From: Penelope pileata
Lineage: Eukaryota; Chordata; Aves; Galliformes; Cracidae
DNA length: 64,000 nucleotides
Direction of reading: 5' to 3'
Assembly: GCA_013396635.1 (NCBI GenBank)
Contig: WBMW01000149.1
Coordinates: 1-64,000, forward strand
The translations under genes and the position numbers were made by a program. A model generated the notes under the pieces. The model searched no databases, had not been told where the DNA came from, and worked only from the letters and a program-made list of their open reading frames with translations. Numbering within the stretch: position 1 is the first letter of the stretch; every line of letters begins with the position of its first letter. Shown piece by piece: positions 12,401 to 24,800 of this stretch.

Positions 12401-13044
12401 AATTCCCCTACCACATTCATATATTATAGCAATTTACTTTGATTTTAAGCATTCTAATCCTCTTTGTATGTCTAAGGTAGGAGCCGTCTTTTTTGCACAT
12501 TTGTTCACAGATCTCTTGAATTCCAGATTTGCATTTTCAAGGCTTTTATTAATGCATGGACTAGCCAATTTTTCTGCATTTTTCTACAGACTTGGCAGCA
12601 AAAGAAATAAATAAAAAAATAAATAGAATAAATGGACTCTTTTGTTCTCAGAGGCCCAGATTTCTCCTCTCTCATTCCAGCCCCACTCTGAAAAACAGCA
12701 GAAGTGGTGTGGATGTATTTCTTAAGTTCCAGCGAGGCTTCAAACACTGTGAGCCTGTGGAATGTATCCTCTTTTCCTTTCCAAAGCATGAGAAAGCTGC
12801 TTTTGCAGTGAGCTACACTATGTTGGATGTAGAAGGATCACCCATTCCCCTGCACCATCAGGTGTTCTTACTACCATGCTGGGAAATGAGGTGTTTGTGA
12901 TAAGTAAACAGGACATGTTATGATCCTTCCTGTCATTCCCAAGCAAATTCCAAACTGCAATTCCAATCCACTCTCTAGATCTAGACTTGAGATATCACAC
13001 AATAGCTCTGTATGAACTGTAGTTTTACTGTTGTCTTACAGAGC
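6443..13044. other. Unassigned intergenic DNA
   Basis: AT-rich with no recognisable gene or transposon. A patch at 6871-7200 is richer in G+C but its frames on both strands look random. A 113-codon plus-strand ORF at 9637-9978 with one hydrophobic stretch has no recognised family and no clear promoter or splice context. Confidence 0.55.
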
Positions 13045-13581
13045 TGAAGATGAGACCTCACCTGGAGTATTGTGTCCAGTTCTGGGGCCCCCAACACAAG
13101 AAGGATGTGGAGCTGTTGGACCGGGTCCAGAGGAGGGCCACAAAGATGATCAGAGGGCTGGAGCACCCCGCCTACGAGGACAGGCTGAGAGAGTTAGGAC
13201 TCTTCAGCCTGGAGAAGAGAAGGCTGCGGGGGGACCTGATAGCAGCCTTCCAGTACCTGAAGGGGGCCTACAGGAAAGCTGGGGAGGGGCTTTTTACAAG
13301 GATAGATAATGACAGAACAAGGGGTAACAGTTATAAAAAGAAAGAGGGTAGATTTAGACTAGGTATAAGGAGGAAATTCTTCACTGTGAGGGTGGTGAGA
13401 CACTGGAACAGGTTGCCCAGAGAAGTCGTTGATGCCCCCTCCCTGGAAGTATTCAAAGTCAGGCTGGATGGGGCTTTGGGCAACCTGGTCTAGTGGGAGG
13501 TGTCCTTGCCCATGGCAGGGGGGTTGGAACAAGATGGTCTCTAAGTTCCCTTCCAACCTGAACCATTCTATGATTCTGTGA
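13045..13581 (+). mobile_element. CR1 LINE, 5'-truncated, with end of the RT ORF and 3' tail
   Basis: Encodes the C-terminal part of the CR1 ORF2 protein over 147 open codons (13050-13493). Visible landmarks are MRPHLEYCVQFWGPQ, RVQRRATKMIRGLEHP, LGLFSLEKRRLRGDLIAAF and HWNRLPREVV. It ends in the CR1 3'UTR and the tail CCATTCTATGATTCTGTGA. The ORF is uninterrupted, so this copy is comparatively young. Most of the element, including the catalytic RT core and endonuclease, is missing, as is typical of CR1 insertions. Confidence 0.95.
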
Positions 13582-15010
13582 ACCTCAGCCAGAGAGTTCT
13601 GAGGTGGATTTCTGAGTCATTTTAATTTTGCTCTCACTTTTCTTTGATAAGGGCCTTTTACTTTTTTACACTGATACAGTGCAGAAGGGATTCTTACAGA
13701 ACCATCTGCTCTGGCTCTTTGTCCATTACGAATTTCTTTAACCTGTGCGAAACACCATAGCCCGTTTAGGCACTAGTCCAGCTTTGACAGGTTGTGCAGC
13801 AAACTGTAGCAAAAGTGCCTCTAGAAGGGACTCATGCTGGGGACAGGCAGAGCCCATGTTTCTTGCTGCTGAGGAAGAAGAAAATTAAGCTGAAGCAGAA
13901 ATGGCACGTATAAAGAGCCCAGTGTGGGATGCAGAAAGGGAAATGATTTAAAGGCTTGTCAAACCTCAGGAAAACAGCGTGTTCCTTGAGCAGAGAAGTC
14001 TTAGCATCAAATTCTCTTACTGTGACAGTATTCATGTTCTTTATGAACTTGAACAATCTCAATAATTTAGCAATTATTGATATGGATAATACTTATCGGT
14101 GTACCAGGGGAATAGAGAAGATTCAAAATCTCGATGAGATGGTAGATTAGTGAGGGAAAAACTTATGAGGTGGACAAGTTTTTGACTTCTTAGCTATTCA
14201 GCTAGTTTTCATGAAGTGTAAGTGAGAGCCTTAAATCACAGTGAATATGTTTCTTACATTGTAATGATATGGGAAACACCCTTATAGACTTAGAAAAATC
14301 TAAGGTAATTGAATTAAAATTTGTTTTATACTATGTAAATTCACAAAAAAATTTGATATAATTTCTACATGATTTTATGGCAAGACTTGAACCCTGGACA
14401 GCCTGGATAGAGTAATAAAGAAGCTTATTTTACAACTAGAAATACCACTTGAATATTCCTTAATGACTCTGGCTGGACAACATGGTGCCCATCTACCTAG
14501 TACATGGACTAGTGATGGGTAAGATTCTAATCACAATTGTCTGGGTATGTGGGATACATCACCAAATCTTGCCAGTCATCAGTAATTGTTGCATCCCAAA
14601 CTCATACTGAAGTGCTAGGCTTTACAGCCCTGTGTACCTTATAAATGATTCTATAGGAACATTTTATATAATTTTGTATATATTCTATTACAGATAGCAT
14701 CTTCCATTTTTTGTGACTGTAAAAGACAGTAGATCTCACAGTAGAGTTTGAGGTCAGTTAAAGCTGCTGCCTGAACATATATAGACTCCAGCATAACGGA
14801 ACCCTACCTTAGTTACAGGTGTTCAGAACTGCCAGAATGTGCTACCCTTGGTAATACCTTTGTTCAACCTTCATTTTTCTCCATTCAGAGCTTGCTTCAT
14901 CTCTTCAGGAATCTTTCAGTGAGTTGTGCAATACTGCAAGCATGATGGTAAGGCCTTGCAGATCTTTCTAACAAGGAAAAAATCTCTGAAGTTAGTGTTT
15001 TGGATTTCAT
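13582..15010. other. Unassigned DNA downstream of TMEM196
   Basis: AT-rich, with no recognisable gene or repeat. It may include the distal 3'UTR of TMEM196 if the poly(A) signal at 15011 is not used. Confidence 0.5.
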
Positions 15011-15016
15011 TTTATT
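15011..15016 (-). terminator. Candidate TMEM196 poly(A) signal AATAAA
   Basis: The plus strand reads TTTATT, giving AATAAA on the minus strand about 770 nt after the TMEM196 stop. It is the first canonical hexamer I saw downstream. No strong GT-rich downstream element is obvious, so the true 3' end may lie further on. Confidence 0.35.
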
Positions 15017-15715
15017 TGTCATCTTTTATGAACAAATTACGAAATATACTTCATTCACAAATTGGAAATATTTACAGTTTCTTTACAACAAGGCATTGTT
15101 GAGGTTTTGATTTATGGCGTTCTTATAGCATTCTGTCTTTCAAAACAAAGACATTGGTGTCATTTTCAGCACACTGTTCATTTACACTCTGCATGTGAAA
15201 TGGGAGCATTTTGAAAGAGTAATTTGTACTCTTTTTGATACAATCTACTGGGCAAACTGAGGCTGAATGCATTTGCAATGTGGGGAGGAGGGCTGTGCAG
15301 ATGCATTGCTGGCACCATGCCACGTGATCTGAAGCCACCATATTATACCAGATGCTGCTGACTGGGGATAAGGAAGAAGAAGATTCCCCTGAGCCATCCT
15401 TCCTGTGCTCTCTTCTGTTCTGTTCAGGAATCACATGACTGGGTTAAATGTGGTCCAGTTACATTATTTTTTCTGGTTTTTGAGTCTTCATAAGAAGAGT
15501 CTTGAGAAGTCTGTTTCAAATACCATTACAATTCTGAAAAGTTATTAAGACAAAAAAAAAGTAGCCAGGAAGTGAATAAATACTGTATATTCGCAGAATG
15601 TTTAGGAGACAAATTTTGAACATGTTTCTAAAAGAGAAATGCAACTGTGCTGTTTCGCAGTTGTGACACTTGAGCCATAAAAGCTAATTCCATTTTCTCA
15701 ATTTCTTGGAGTCAC

Positions 15716-15732
15716 TTTTTTTTTTTTTTTTT
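15716..15732. repeat. T17 homopolymer in the TMEM196 3'UTR
   Basis: Seventeen T on plus, A on the transcript strand, about 50 nt after the stop codon. Internal priming of cDNA here could mimic a short 3' end. Confidence 0.9.
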
Positions 15733-15782
15733 CTGAAGAAAATTCTAAAACCACTCCATTCCATGGAACTTTAAAAAATCTC

Positions 15783-15845
15783 TTAGTATACGCTTCCATT
15801 ATAAATCAGATGTGGGCCACCATTGCTTAGGTTGTCTGTCATTTC
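15783..15845 (-). CDS. TMEM196: TMEM196 terminal coding exon 4
   Basis: Twenty codons plus TAA follow the acceptor CTTGTTGTAG. The peptide EMTDNLSNGGPHLIYNGSVY resembles the known TMEM196 tail, with the SNGG core and a short hydrophobic end. The exon is phase 0 with exon 3. After the stop the minus strand runs into a 3'UTR with a 17-nt A tract (15732-15716). The last residues differ from what I recall of the mammalian tail, which is normal divergence. Confidence 0.9.
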   Translation of the reverse strand, partial: EMTDNLSNGGPHLIYNGSVY

Positions 15846-18800
15846 CTACAACAAGAGCAGAAAACATTGATAAAAATTACAATTAACTCATGATGTTTGA
15901 AATTTAATTAGCTAAAGTTGTAATAAATATTTAACAAACTCTGAATGTCAAACATTCTGAAAAACTACATTTTTAATTTAACTTCATAAATTTCACTGCA
16001 TAAGACAAATCACATTTATTCCTACATAAATTAAGTACTTTGGAAAGCTGTTAGACTTGTTGATACTGATGGAGTTGGACATTACTCTCAGACTACATGT
16101 AAAGCATTGACGGCATCTGTGCAAGGTTTGTGACATTGTCCTTTGAAAGTGCCCCAACTCAAACTTGTGCGGTAATCTACAAAGGAACAAGATGGTAATT
16201 AAGTCTTCATTTCCATTCAAACCTTTTTCCTGTGCTGACATACTACAAACAGATGCCATTTGATGCTAGCTAGGATAGACATTTTGTCATGTAAATCTAG
16301 ATTCAAAGAGAATCTAAAGGCTTTGGCGCCTTTAGACTGCTTGTTTTGGGATGGGACTGATTTTGGTTTTGCTTTAATATGCCAGACTACAGTTTCAGCA
16401 GTTCAGCAGTTGCTGCTCAAGTGGCAGATGAGTCATCCCAAAGAAATCTGACCTGCTCATGAGTCAGAATCCTAAGGCACTTAAACCAAGATTTGTTTGG
16501 AGTTAGATTTTCTAACTCAAATTGCAGTTCAAACCATACCTACTGTATGCTACTTAGCAGCTGTCTAAGCCCATGGATGACTACATTCATTAAGCACTTC
16601 TCTGACCTTCAAGGTTGCAAAGCCACATGGAGCTTATGCTCAGAACTGCGTCATTTTGTGTAGTCCTAAGCCTATGTCACATCAAATTGAATTAGGATGC
16701 AGAAATAAAATGATCTGCTGCTTACATCCAATGACAGATCCCACAGAATACCTGACTATGCCAATGAGCACACCTTAAAAATGCTATTCTTTTTAAATTC
16801 AGGCAGATAAGGTAGAGGTGCCACTGTTACGCTAGTTCTAAAATACTTGCTGGAGAACCAGTAGTTTTTCTCTACATGTAAAGATTGAAACTACCTCCTA
16901 GGTACAGATGGAGGAAATGCTGAAGAAAAGGGATGTGTTTTTCACCCTGCTTGTGGAAGTTTCTCTGAAGAATGTAAATCAGGATTCACTGGGCTAAAAA
17001 GGGAGGGGAAAGAACAGAAAGAAAAACCCTGACTCTATAGCATAGTGGCTGATAAACCTGCTAAAGATAAGCCAATTATGGATCCTGGTCTTTATTCCCA
17101 GTCTGCCCCTTTCTCCTTTTAATTCACATATATCATTCTTACATAGTTTGGGACACAGAGACCAGAACTCAAAGTTTCACGTAAAGTGGAAGCATTGGTG
17201 CCTCCTCTCGCAGGTACTACCAGCTACAATTTAAAATGTAGGACTTGTTCCCTTCATGTTTTCTGAAAGAAGAGATGTGCTATTCTCTACCAAATAAACT
17301 TAGGGCCATCAAACCAAGAGGACATTCCAAACAATAGTCCATAATCAAACAGAGGCTTCAAAGAAAAGAAGGTGTGTAAACTTTCCAACTTTTGAGTATT
17401 TTCTATCACCCAGCTCTTGATTTGGCCTCTGGTGCTGCATGTATTTATATGTGCCTTTTCCTCCTTATGAACTGAAAAGGAACATGCATGCTTAACATTG
17501 GTTTCTGAATTCCTGTCTGGAGGCTGCCTGCTCCGAAAGAAGGCAGTACAGCTGCCAGCTTGTAGCTGTCTAAACCCTTTGTCAAATCTAAGCTGAAGGT
17601 ATTAGTCAGCTGGGGAAGGGGGCAAAAATACTAGAGCCATTTAATACTAACAATCAGCTACAAGGAAAAAGTAATGCTCTGTCAGAAGGCTATCCATGAG
17701 TGAGGGACAAAGTGTATGTTTCCTTTCATCAGTTTTATCACTTGAATTCTCTGTAAACATTAGCTATTGAAATATCATCATAACTTCAGAAAATATTGAA
17801 AACAATTTCTTTTCCCCAATATTTCTATCCTCAAAAATAAAAATATTAATAAATGAAAAAATGTTGCTGAATTCAAGAAATGAAGGAGCACACAGATTAG
17901 AAGCAGAGTGAGTCAATGGTAGCAGCATCCAAATAGAAGCATTTGGATGTCTGTAACTGGGGTGAATATTTTAAATACTCAACTTACTTCCAGATTGCAG
18001 CATTCACCACGTAGATTTATGTCACCACCTGGAAGCACCATTCCTGATCTAGAGTGAAATCACAGCATCAGCCAACTTTGATTAGCTGAAGCTATGATTT
18101 CGTCTTGGAGGTGGCACTTCCTGAGGTGACATAACAACATGGTAGCTCCCTAGTGTTCAGCGTACCTTGGAGGTAACTCTGGTGTCGGGGGAACCACCGG
18201 GCAGCTGGGCAGGTCGGTTATTTCAATACCCCTCAATCTCTAATATAAATATAACAATTATACAATAAATATAGCACAAACAAATGCACATGCAGTATAT
18301 GTCTATATTACTGTATATCAGTATAAATATACAAAATAATTTTATATAAAACACTTTAAATATTTTTTCTAAATCAGGGCCTAATTTAACAAAACTTTTT
18401 AAGTTGCCTTCATTATTTTTTAAGGGCATGCCTTGAGCTAATGTGCTCAGACCTGCAAGCAGCAGGTGGTCTGCAGGCTGTAGGTCTGAGAAGTCTGAGA
18501 TCAGATCAGCTACGCATGCACACTCAATTCTATAGCACACATGCAGTGAGTCCACCACTGGTGAAGCTCATCTCGCATTAACTGAGCATGTGCAATATGG
18601 TTTCTCTGCTCGTGTGTCATGGATCTTCACCTGAGATAAGTGGGCACCTGGTTCCTCACAGCTAAATGTCTAAAACCTCAGCAGACCAACAGGCAAGGAA
18701 ATGGGACAGTGAACTACTGCTATACATGGTCATCTTCCGCCCAGATTGATCAGGTTGGCAGTTACTTTCATTTTGAAAGACTTTTCTTGCCAAGGCATTT

Positions 18801-21800
18801 CTTTTGTCTGTACCTTTCTCTTTTTGTCTCAGATGGGCTTCATCTTTGTCTCTGTTGAGGCAAGAGCCTCTTTGGAAGGCAGGATCTAGCCTACCATCTG
18901 CAAGGCCATCATATTATTTGCCTACATAGCTCATCAGAATTATGCTTCACTTTAAAATGAGAGAAATGTATTTCTTCCCTAGATTTTATTGCCCTATTAT
19001 GTAGTTACTGTTGTAACTATAATAAATAGCTTTTAAAAATGTTTCAAACATTTTCTAAGATGAATTCAATCTTTATTTCTGCTTGGATTCTCTATGTGGT
19101 TAAATAACTCTAAGAATAGTGGCAAGAAATTTTTACTTAATGGATAATTAATTGCTGTTTCATGACCAGGAAATCTGGAAACATCCTACACTCTGAATGA
19201 ATTAATCCTCTCTCTGCTATTCAGAGGTCTCAGTGGTTAAAGTTAGCTGCAATGTAAACTGACACATGGCGGTTTAGGTAGGCAGTCCACGACTGTTCAT
19301 TTCTCTAATCATTTCACAAATGAAAGGCATTGGACACTAAGCTTAAACATAAGAACAGGGTGTCAGTGAACATTTTACCCCTTGAAAATGAATCAGATTC
19401 CTAACTATGATTGCTGATTGTAAGAATTATATATATAATCTATTTTTTGTCCTTACATACTCAACTTTACACTGTGGTAAGATTCCTTTTAGCAGAGAAA
19501 GGCAATAAATGCTCATCAACAAATCAGACAAGTTTCATTTATGTGTCTAAATATGTCCTCAGGTGCTCAGGGTTAGTCTTCTAGGTTTGTGAGCTGTAGC
19601 TTTTGTGTTTAAATAATCTACTTTATAAGCTGAATACTTGGGAGAGGAAGAAATTGATTAAATCCTAGAAGCATGCAATGATGTGGTTAGAGAAAGCATT
19701 CTGTGCTTTTTCACAGTACAATACATGATAATCCATATTAATAATGCTTCCAATTATTTATGAAGTGCTCTATTTAGCAGCTAAGCCCCTGGATAGCTAT
19801 ACAATGGAATTATGTTGAAAATGGATGTAGTTCATTGAAATGGATGTACTGCAAATATACAGTACCTAAAAATAGCTCTATATAACGCAACATAATAAAG
19901 CTTACACAGAGTGGCAGCGTTTCTCTTCTCGGAAGCTCTTTCTCATATAAAACTGAAAATTGAATACATCGATTGCCAATTGTATATATTAACACATGCG
20001 GTAGTTTTTTAAGGAGAGCAGAACAAATGAAGGAAAACACACAACTCACTTTTTCTGCCATTTCATGGGAGTGATGCAATGAATGTTCTCTTTCTGAGAA
20101 CATTCGCCTTTGTTCATAGCTGGCTAGCCGACAAGTGAGCCATGAAGAAAGGGTGCAACCACCAATTCCAATGCATGCAAGAGACATGGAGGCAAGATGC
20201 AAAGAATAGAGAGCAGACGACTTCTTTGTCAGAGCACGAAGAAATTGAAAATTTAAAATTCCTCCGATTAATCCACAGATGCAACAGGCAGAAAAAAGTA
20301 TCATCTGTCAGGAAAGATGAGAGGTTATGTCACAGTAACATTTCTCAGAAACAGTCATTCATATAAAAAATGAGACCAACCGTAACTCAGTGTTTCAATA
20401 GCATCTGATTGCAAAGCACTTCACTGACATTCACTTTTTGACTCCCACAGCTCCCATAGAACTCCAAGGGAATACAATACCCTCTCATGTACAAAAGCTA
20501 AGATTGATGTTGCATATAAGATATAGTTAGGTAGAATGAGTTGCCCATGTTAAAAAGGAGTCAATGGAAAGACTTCTAGGACACGAATCTTACGATTTCC
20601 AGTCTTTCATTCAGAACAGTAATGTAATAAATGAAACAGAATGTGTCATAATTCTCTATTGTGCAGTTTCTCACTAATCCTCAGGAGTGAATGCCTCATG
20701 TATTTGCTGTGAATCTCTCTTGTTTTTTGTAACAACTGATCATGCATCTTGTTTGATTCTAATTTGTTCGTTCTGTTATCAATTTGGAAATTTCCTACAG
20801 CTTTTGTGGGGACTCCAGATGCGTTCAAGGGGAATATGCTGGACAAAGAAGCAACAGAAACAACAAAAAATCTGAGGCATCTCTACAGAGGTTCAGTGTG
20901 AACTACATTTTTTTCTTCTTTATTTTCCTAATGTGATTAAGATGTTTATGGGAATTGAAGCAGGCTGCAATTAATGAGACATGTTTACAGACCTCGTTAC
21001 TTTAATCGCAAAGATGCCACCTCAGGATCAGGATGTCCTTCAGTCACAAATCACTTGCGGCCAAAAGATCTTATTATGGACATATTGCTAAATGATTGCC
21101 TTATTCACTTTCCTAGATGCTGGTCTGTCAGATGTTGATCTTGATAGGCCTCTGATATGACTCAATGCAGTTTTAGAAACAATTTATGGAGCTCCACAGT
21201 TCACTTCTGTACCCAGATGAGATTTTTGTCAGGGAAGTGGCATTCAGACTGTATTCTGCAGTCCGCTAGGAAGTGACTAGTGCATGAGACCACCAGAACA
21301 GACAGCTTTTAGGAACTGAGTATGGTCAACATGTTTTAAAAAATGACACTGTCTTTGGAACAGTTTAGAGTAACTAATTGATATTCAAACATAATAGGAG
21401 AGAGATTGATTCCCTTTGTACTTGTTTTACAAGAATTCCATGTGTACATAGTAGGATAACAAAACTGACTGAGAATTAAAGCCAGACATTATCACTTACA
21501 CTAAGGCCAGGTCTTTAAAGATGAAAGATTTGCAGTGACTAGTGTTGCAATTGCACCATTTTGCTGCAGTCAGAAAAAAGACTATATTTCTGATTCTTAG
21601 AAGAAAGAGAAAACATCTGTCATCATCTTAAAACTGGCTTTTTCATGATTTTGATTGCAAAAAAAAAACTTGTTGAAACCAGTGAACAATACCTAAAATC
21701 AAGCTTGGTCAGCAGCCTCATTGAGGTGGTAGCCCAATCATGCCCCACTTTACAGAAATGGGTTCCAAAAGGGAAGAAGATTCAAGCCAGTGTTGGGAAA

Positions 21801-24800
21801 CTTTCTTGACTAGTCATAGGTTTTTGTCAAGAGTTTTTCCATCCACTCAGGAATAAATACGGATGTATGACTTAAATAGTCATGACATAAATAGGCCATT
21901 TCAGAACTGCTCTGTGTTGCTTGATGAACCCAAGGTGCTGATTTCTTTCTTTGGACTGATGGCTTGCAAAGTTTACTATTTTTTTTAGCAGAAACACTTG
22001 GACACAGCACATCTCAAGTAAAGAGTTCAAGTTAAATAAGTTAAATAAGTATGCCTTTCAAGTACTTATGTGTTATATATGTAGTGGGAAAACTTACAAT
22101 AAGTCCAGATTTTTTTTTGGCACACAATATTCCACATATGCCACAAAGCAGAAACTGAAAAGGAAAAGAAAAAACAATAACACAATTATTTCATTGTTAA
22201 GGTCTCAAATTTAAATCCTACTGTGTTGCTATAGTGGTGATTACAACAGTAGATTAGGCAATGATTATAGTTGTCAACACTTTTTTTACGAACCGTGTAT
22301 TTCAGGAAGCTGTAATTCAGCTATAAACACACTTATCCAAGAAGAAACTGGATTGAGAAGGCAGACTGAGGATGATTAAGCATAAAAATAGAAAAGTAAA
22401 TAGTAAGGTAGTAATCAGTGATCCAAATCCTACTTCATCTACTTTCAAGACTATCTAACCTCCTGATCCTGCAGTGTGAACCACTGAGGGATCGTGTATG
22501 GATTGTTGTCCTCAAGACAGTGAAACTCCGGATAAAAATATAGGCAAGTCACCTCTGTGGGTGCAAATGTAAATACTGAGGACATCGTTGATGTGTTTGC
22601 AATGAACATGCAGTAAAAAATGTTTCAGATTCTAGATAGCCCAATCTGCAAGAGATAGCATGAATGTATTTGTCCTTTTTCATGCAGTTCCCTTCTACAA
22701 ATTGATTTGACAATTGTGACATCAAGCATTAGTCAAAAAGTGATTAACAAAACCAGAAACACCCCCATACTATGATATGAATAAATCTTTATGTGTTTTA
22801 GTGACCTGTACCAAAGACATTCTCTGATATCTCTTATTCCTCCTACAGAAAAGTTCAATAAGGAAAACAGTGAACAGCCCCCGAGGGAGCGGCCATGGTA
22901 GGAACTCCACTAGTTGTATGAAAGCATCAAGGCCTTCTCCAGGTGTTTGTAATACTGTCAACAGGTTCCTTCAATACCTCATAAACTCCATTATTAAGAA
23001 ATCTATGCTACTTTTTTTCAGTAAAGCTAACCCTACACCCTTACTGAGAAGTAGTTTTGTAGTTTTAACACTGGATTTTTCCAAATCCTTTTTACACTGA
23101 GGTTGTATTTCTAGCAAAAAGCTTTAGTTGACCTTGATTTAGGATTAAGTCACAGAACAGGCCTAGCTATTACATGAGCAATAGGGAAAAAAAGAAAAAA
23201 AAGTTTCTATACAGTATTCAGGATCTCTATAATATATCGTGTATACTTTATCCTCCAAAACTTTGCGATTTCAGTGTCTCAGCTGAGAAACTGCTTTAAG
23301 ACATAGTTTGTTTCCCTTCAACAGAAGTTGTTCCTGCATGCATAAGCCTTGAGATGTATTTTTACTCTGAGTTAGGCCCATTGAATCAGTTCCCCACAAT
23401 TAATATAGTTAAATTTTGAGTTTTATTTACCTCTCCACTAAGAATGGGGTGCATGGGATGTGGACGTAACACCAATCTGATCATGGAGAGGGCTGGGGCA
23501 TGTATACCATGGTACTGGGTGGCTCAGGACACACACTGCACAAATGGTAAGTGCTGCTAGAGCTCACCAGTTGGAATAATAACAATTTAAAAAAAAAAAG
23601 AAGAACATGAAGAGCTCCCTCTGTCCCTTTCCCACAGGCAGAGGAGATTTCATCTCATAACTAGCACACCTTTTTGTAAGCTTTTTCTCAAGCTTTCCGT
23701 AAAGTAAGTTTCACTCCCAATTCTGTCCTTGCAGATTGGCTTCAACTGAAGCCATGCTTCAGGTTTTAACATGGAATGTTTTGTATTTCTCAGCATTCAT
23801 GCAGAAACCTCGAAAAAATCTTTATTCAAGACATCACTGTCATTAACTTCTATTCAGTCAGATTTGATAAAGCAGACTAATAATCTCATTTGTCTCTGTA
23901 GTGATTGAACAGGATTAAAAGGAAAATTTCATGTAAAGAAAATCTTATAGAAAACTGAAATAAAGGATCTGGAAGATACCATCAAAGAGAGTTTGAACTT
24001 GTAATAAGTGTACCTTAACTAGATAAAAATAAAGTGTTGCATATTTCCAAATATGTGTTTCTGATAATTTACCTTCAGACGTGAAAGAATAGGCTTTATT
24101 CACTCATTTGAAAAAGGAAAAAGCTCTAATTCTGTTCCTATTAAAGTCAATTATTTTTTACCATGCACTGGATTGGAGAAGACTTTCTATTTCCATTGCA
24201 GTCACTGCTAGCCAGTAGGGCAGTCTGTTTGTGATGAACAAGTTACATTAGTCTTACATATGACCAAAGGAGTAATAAGCAAATTGCAGATTCACTCAGC
24301 TTTACAACCCACCAATTTGGACAATTCTGCTATTCTTTACCGTTTTTCAAGAACAGGACATATAGCCTTCCAAATCACCATTACACAGTGGTGTGTACCT
24401 ATATTACCTAGAATATTTCCCTTTCGAAATTCAAAGAACAGTGAATAAGGTGATTGGCAGGACCTAAGGTTCTGGCTTCTGAAAAATAAGGAGTGACTAT
24501 GTTACTCCATAGATGCTAAAGTATCTGAAGGGACTACCTGAAGTAAGATTTTATTGTGTCAAAGTCTGTATTTTCTGTATGCATTTTCTCTCTCTGTACA
24601 TCTGCTATATATACACAAGAAATATATAGAAAGAAATTAGAAATACAACAATATAAGAAACAAGGTGTCCTGTAGCAAAAGAACTCAGCAGAGAAGTCAG
24701 AGGAATCGGATATTCCTGGTTTTCCCATGTTCTTCTCTGCAAGCTTGTAAAAGTCATGCCAGAGTTTTATAATTACAAAGTTTTATAACTGCAAGACAAA

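Noticed and set aside
18223..18558. 111-codon minus-strand ORF in TMEM196 intron 3
   Set aside because: The second half is translated AT-rich repeat-like sequence (Ile, Tyr, Cys rich) and no splice pair joins it to exon 3 in a known TMEM196 form.
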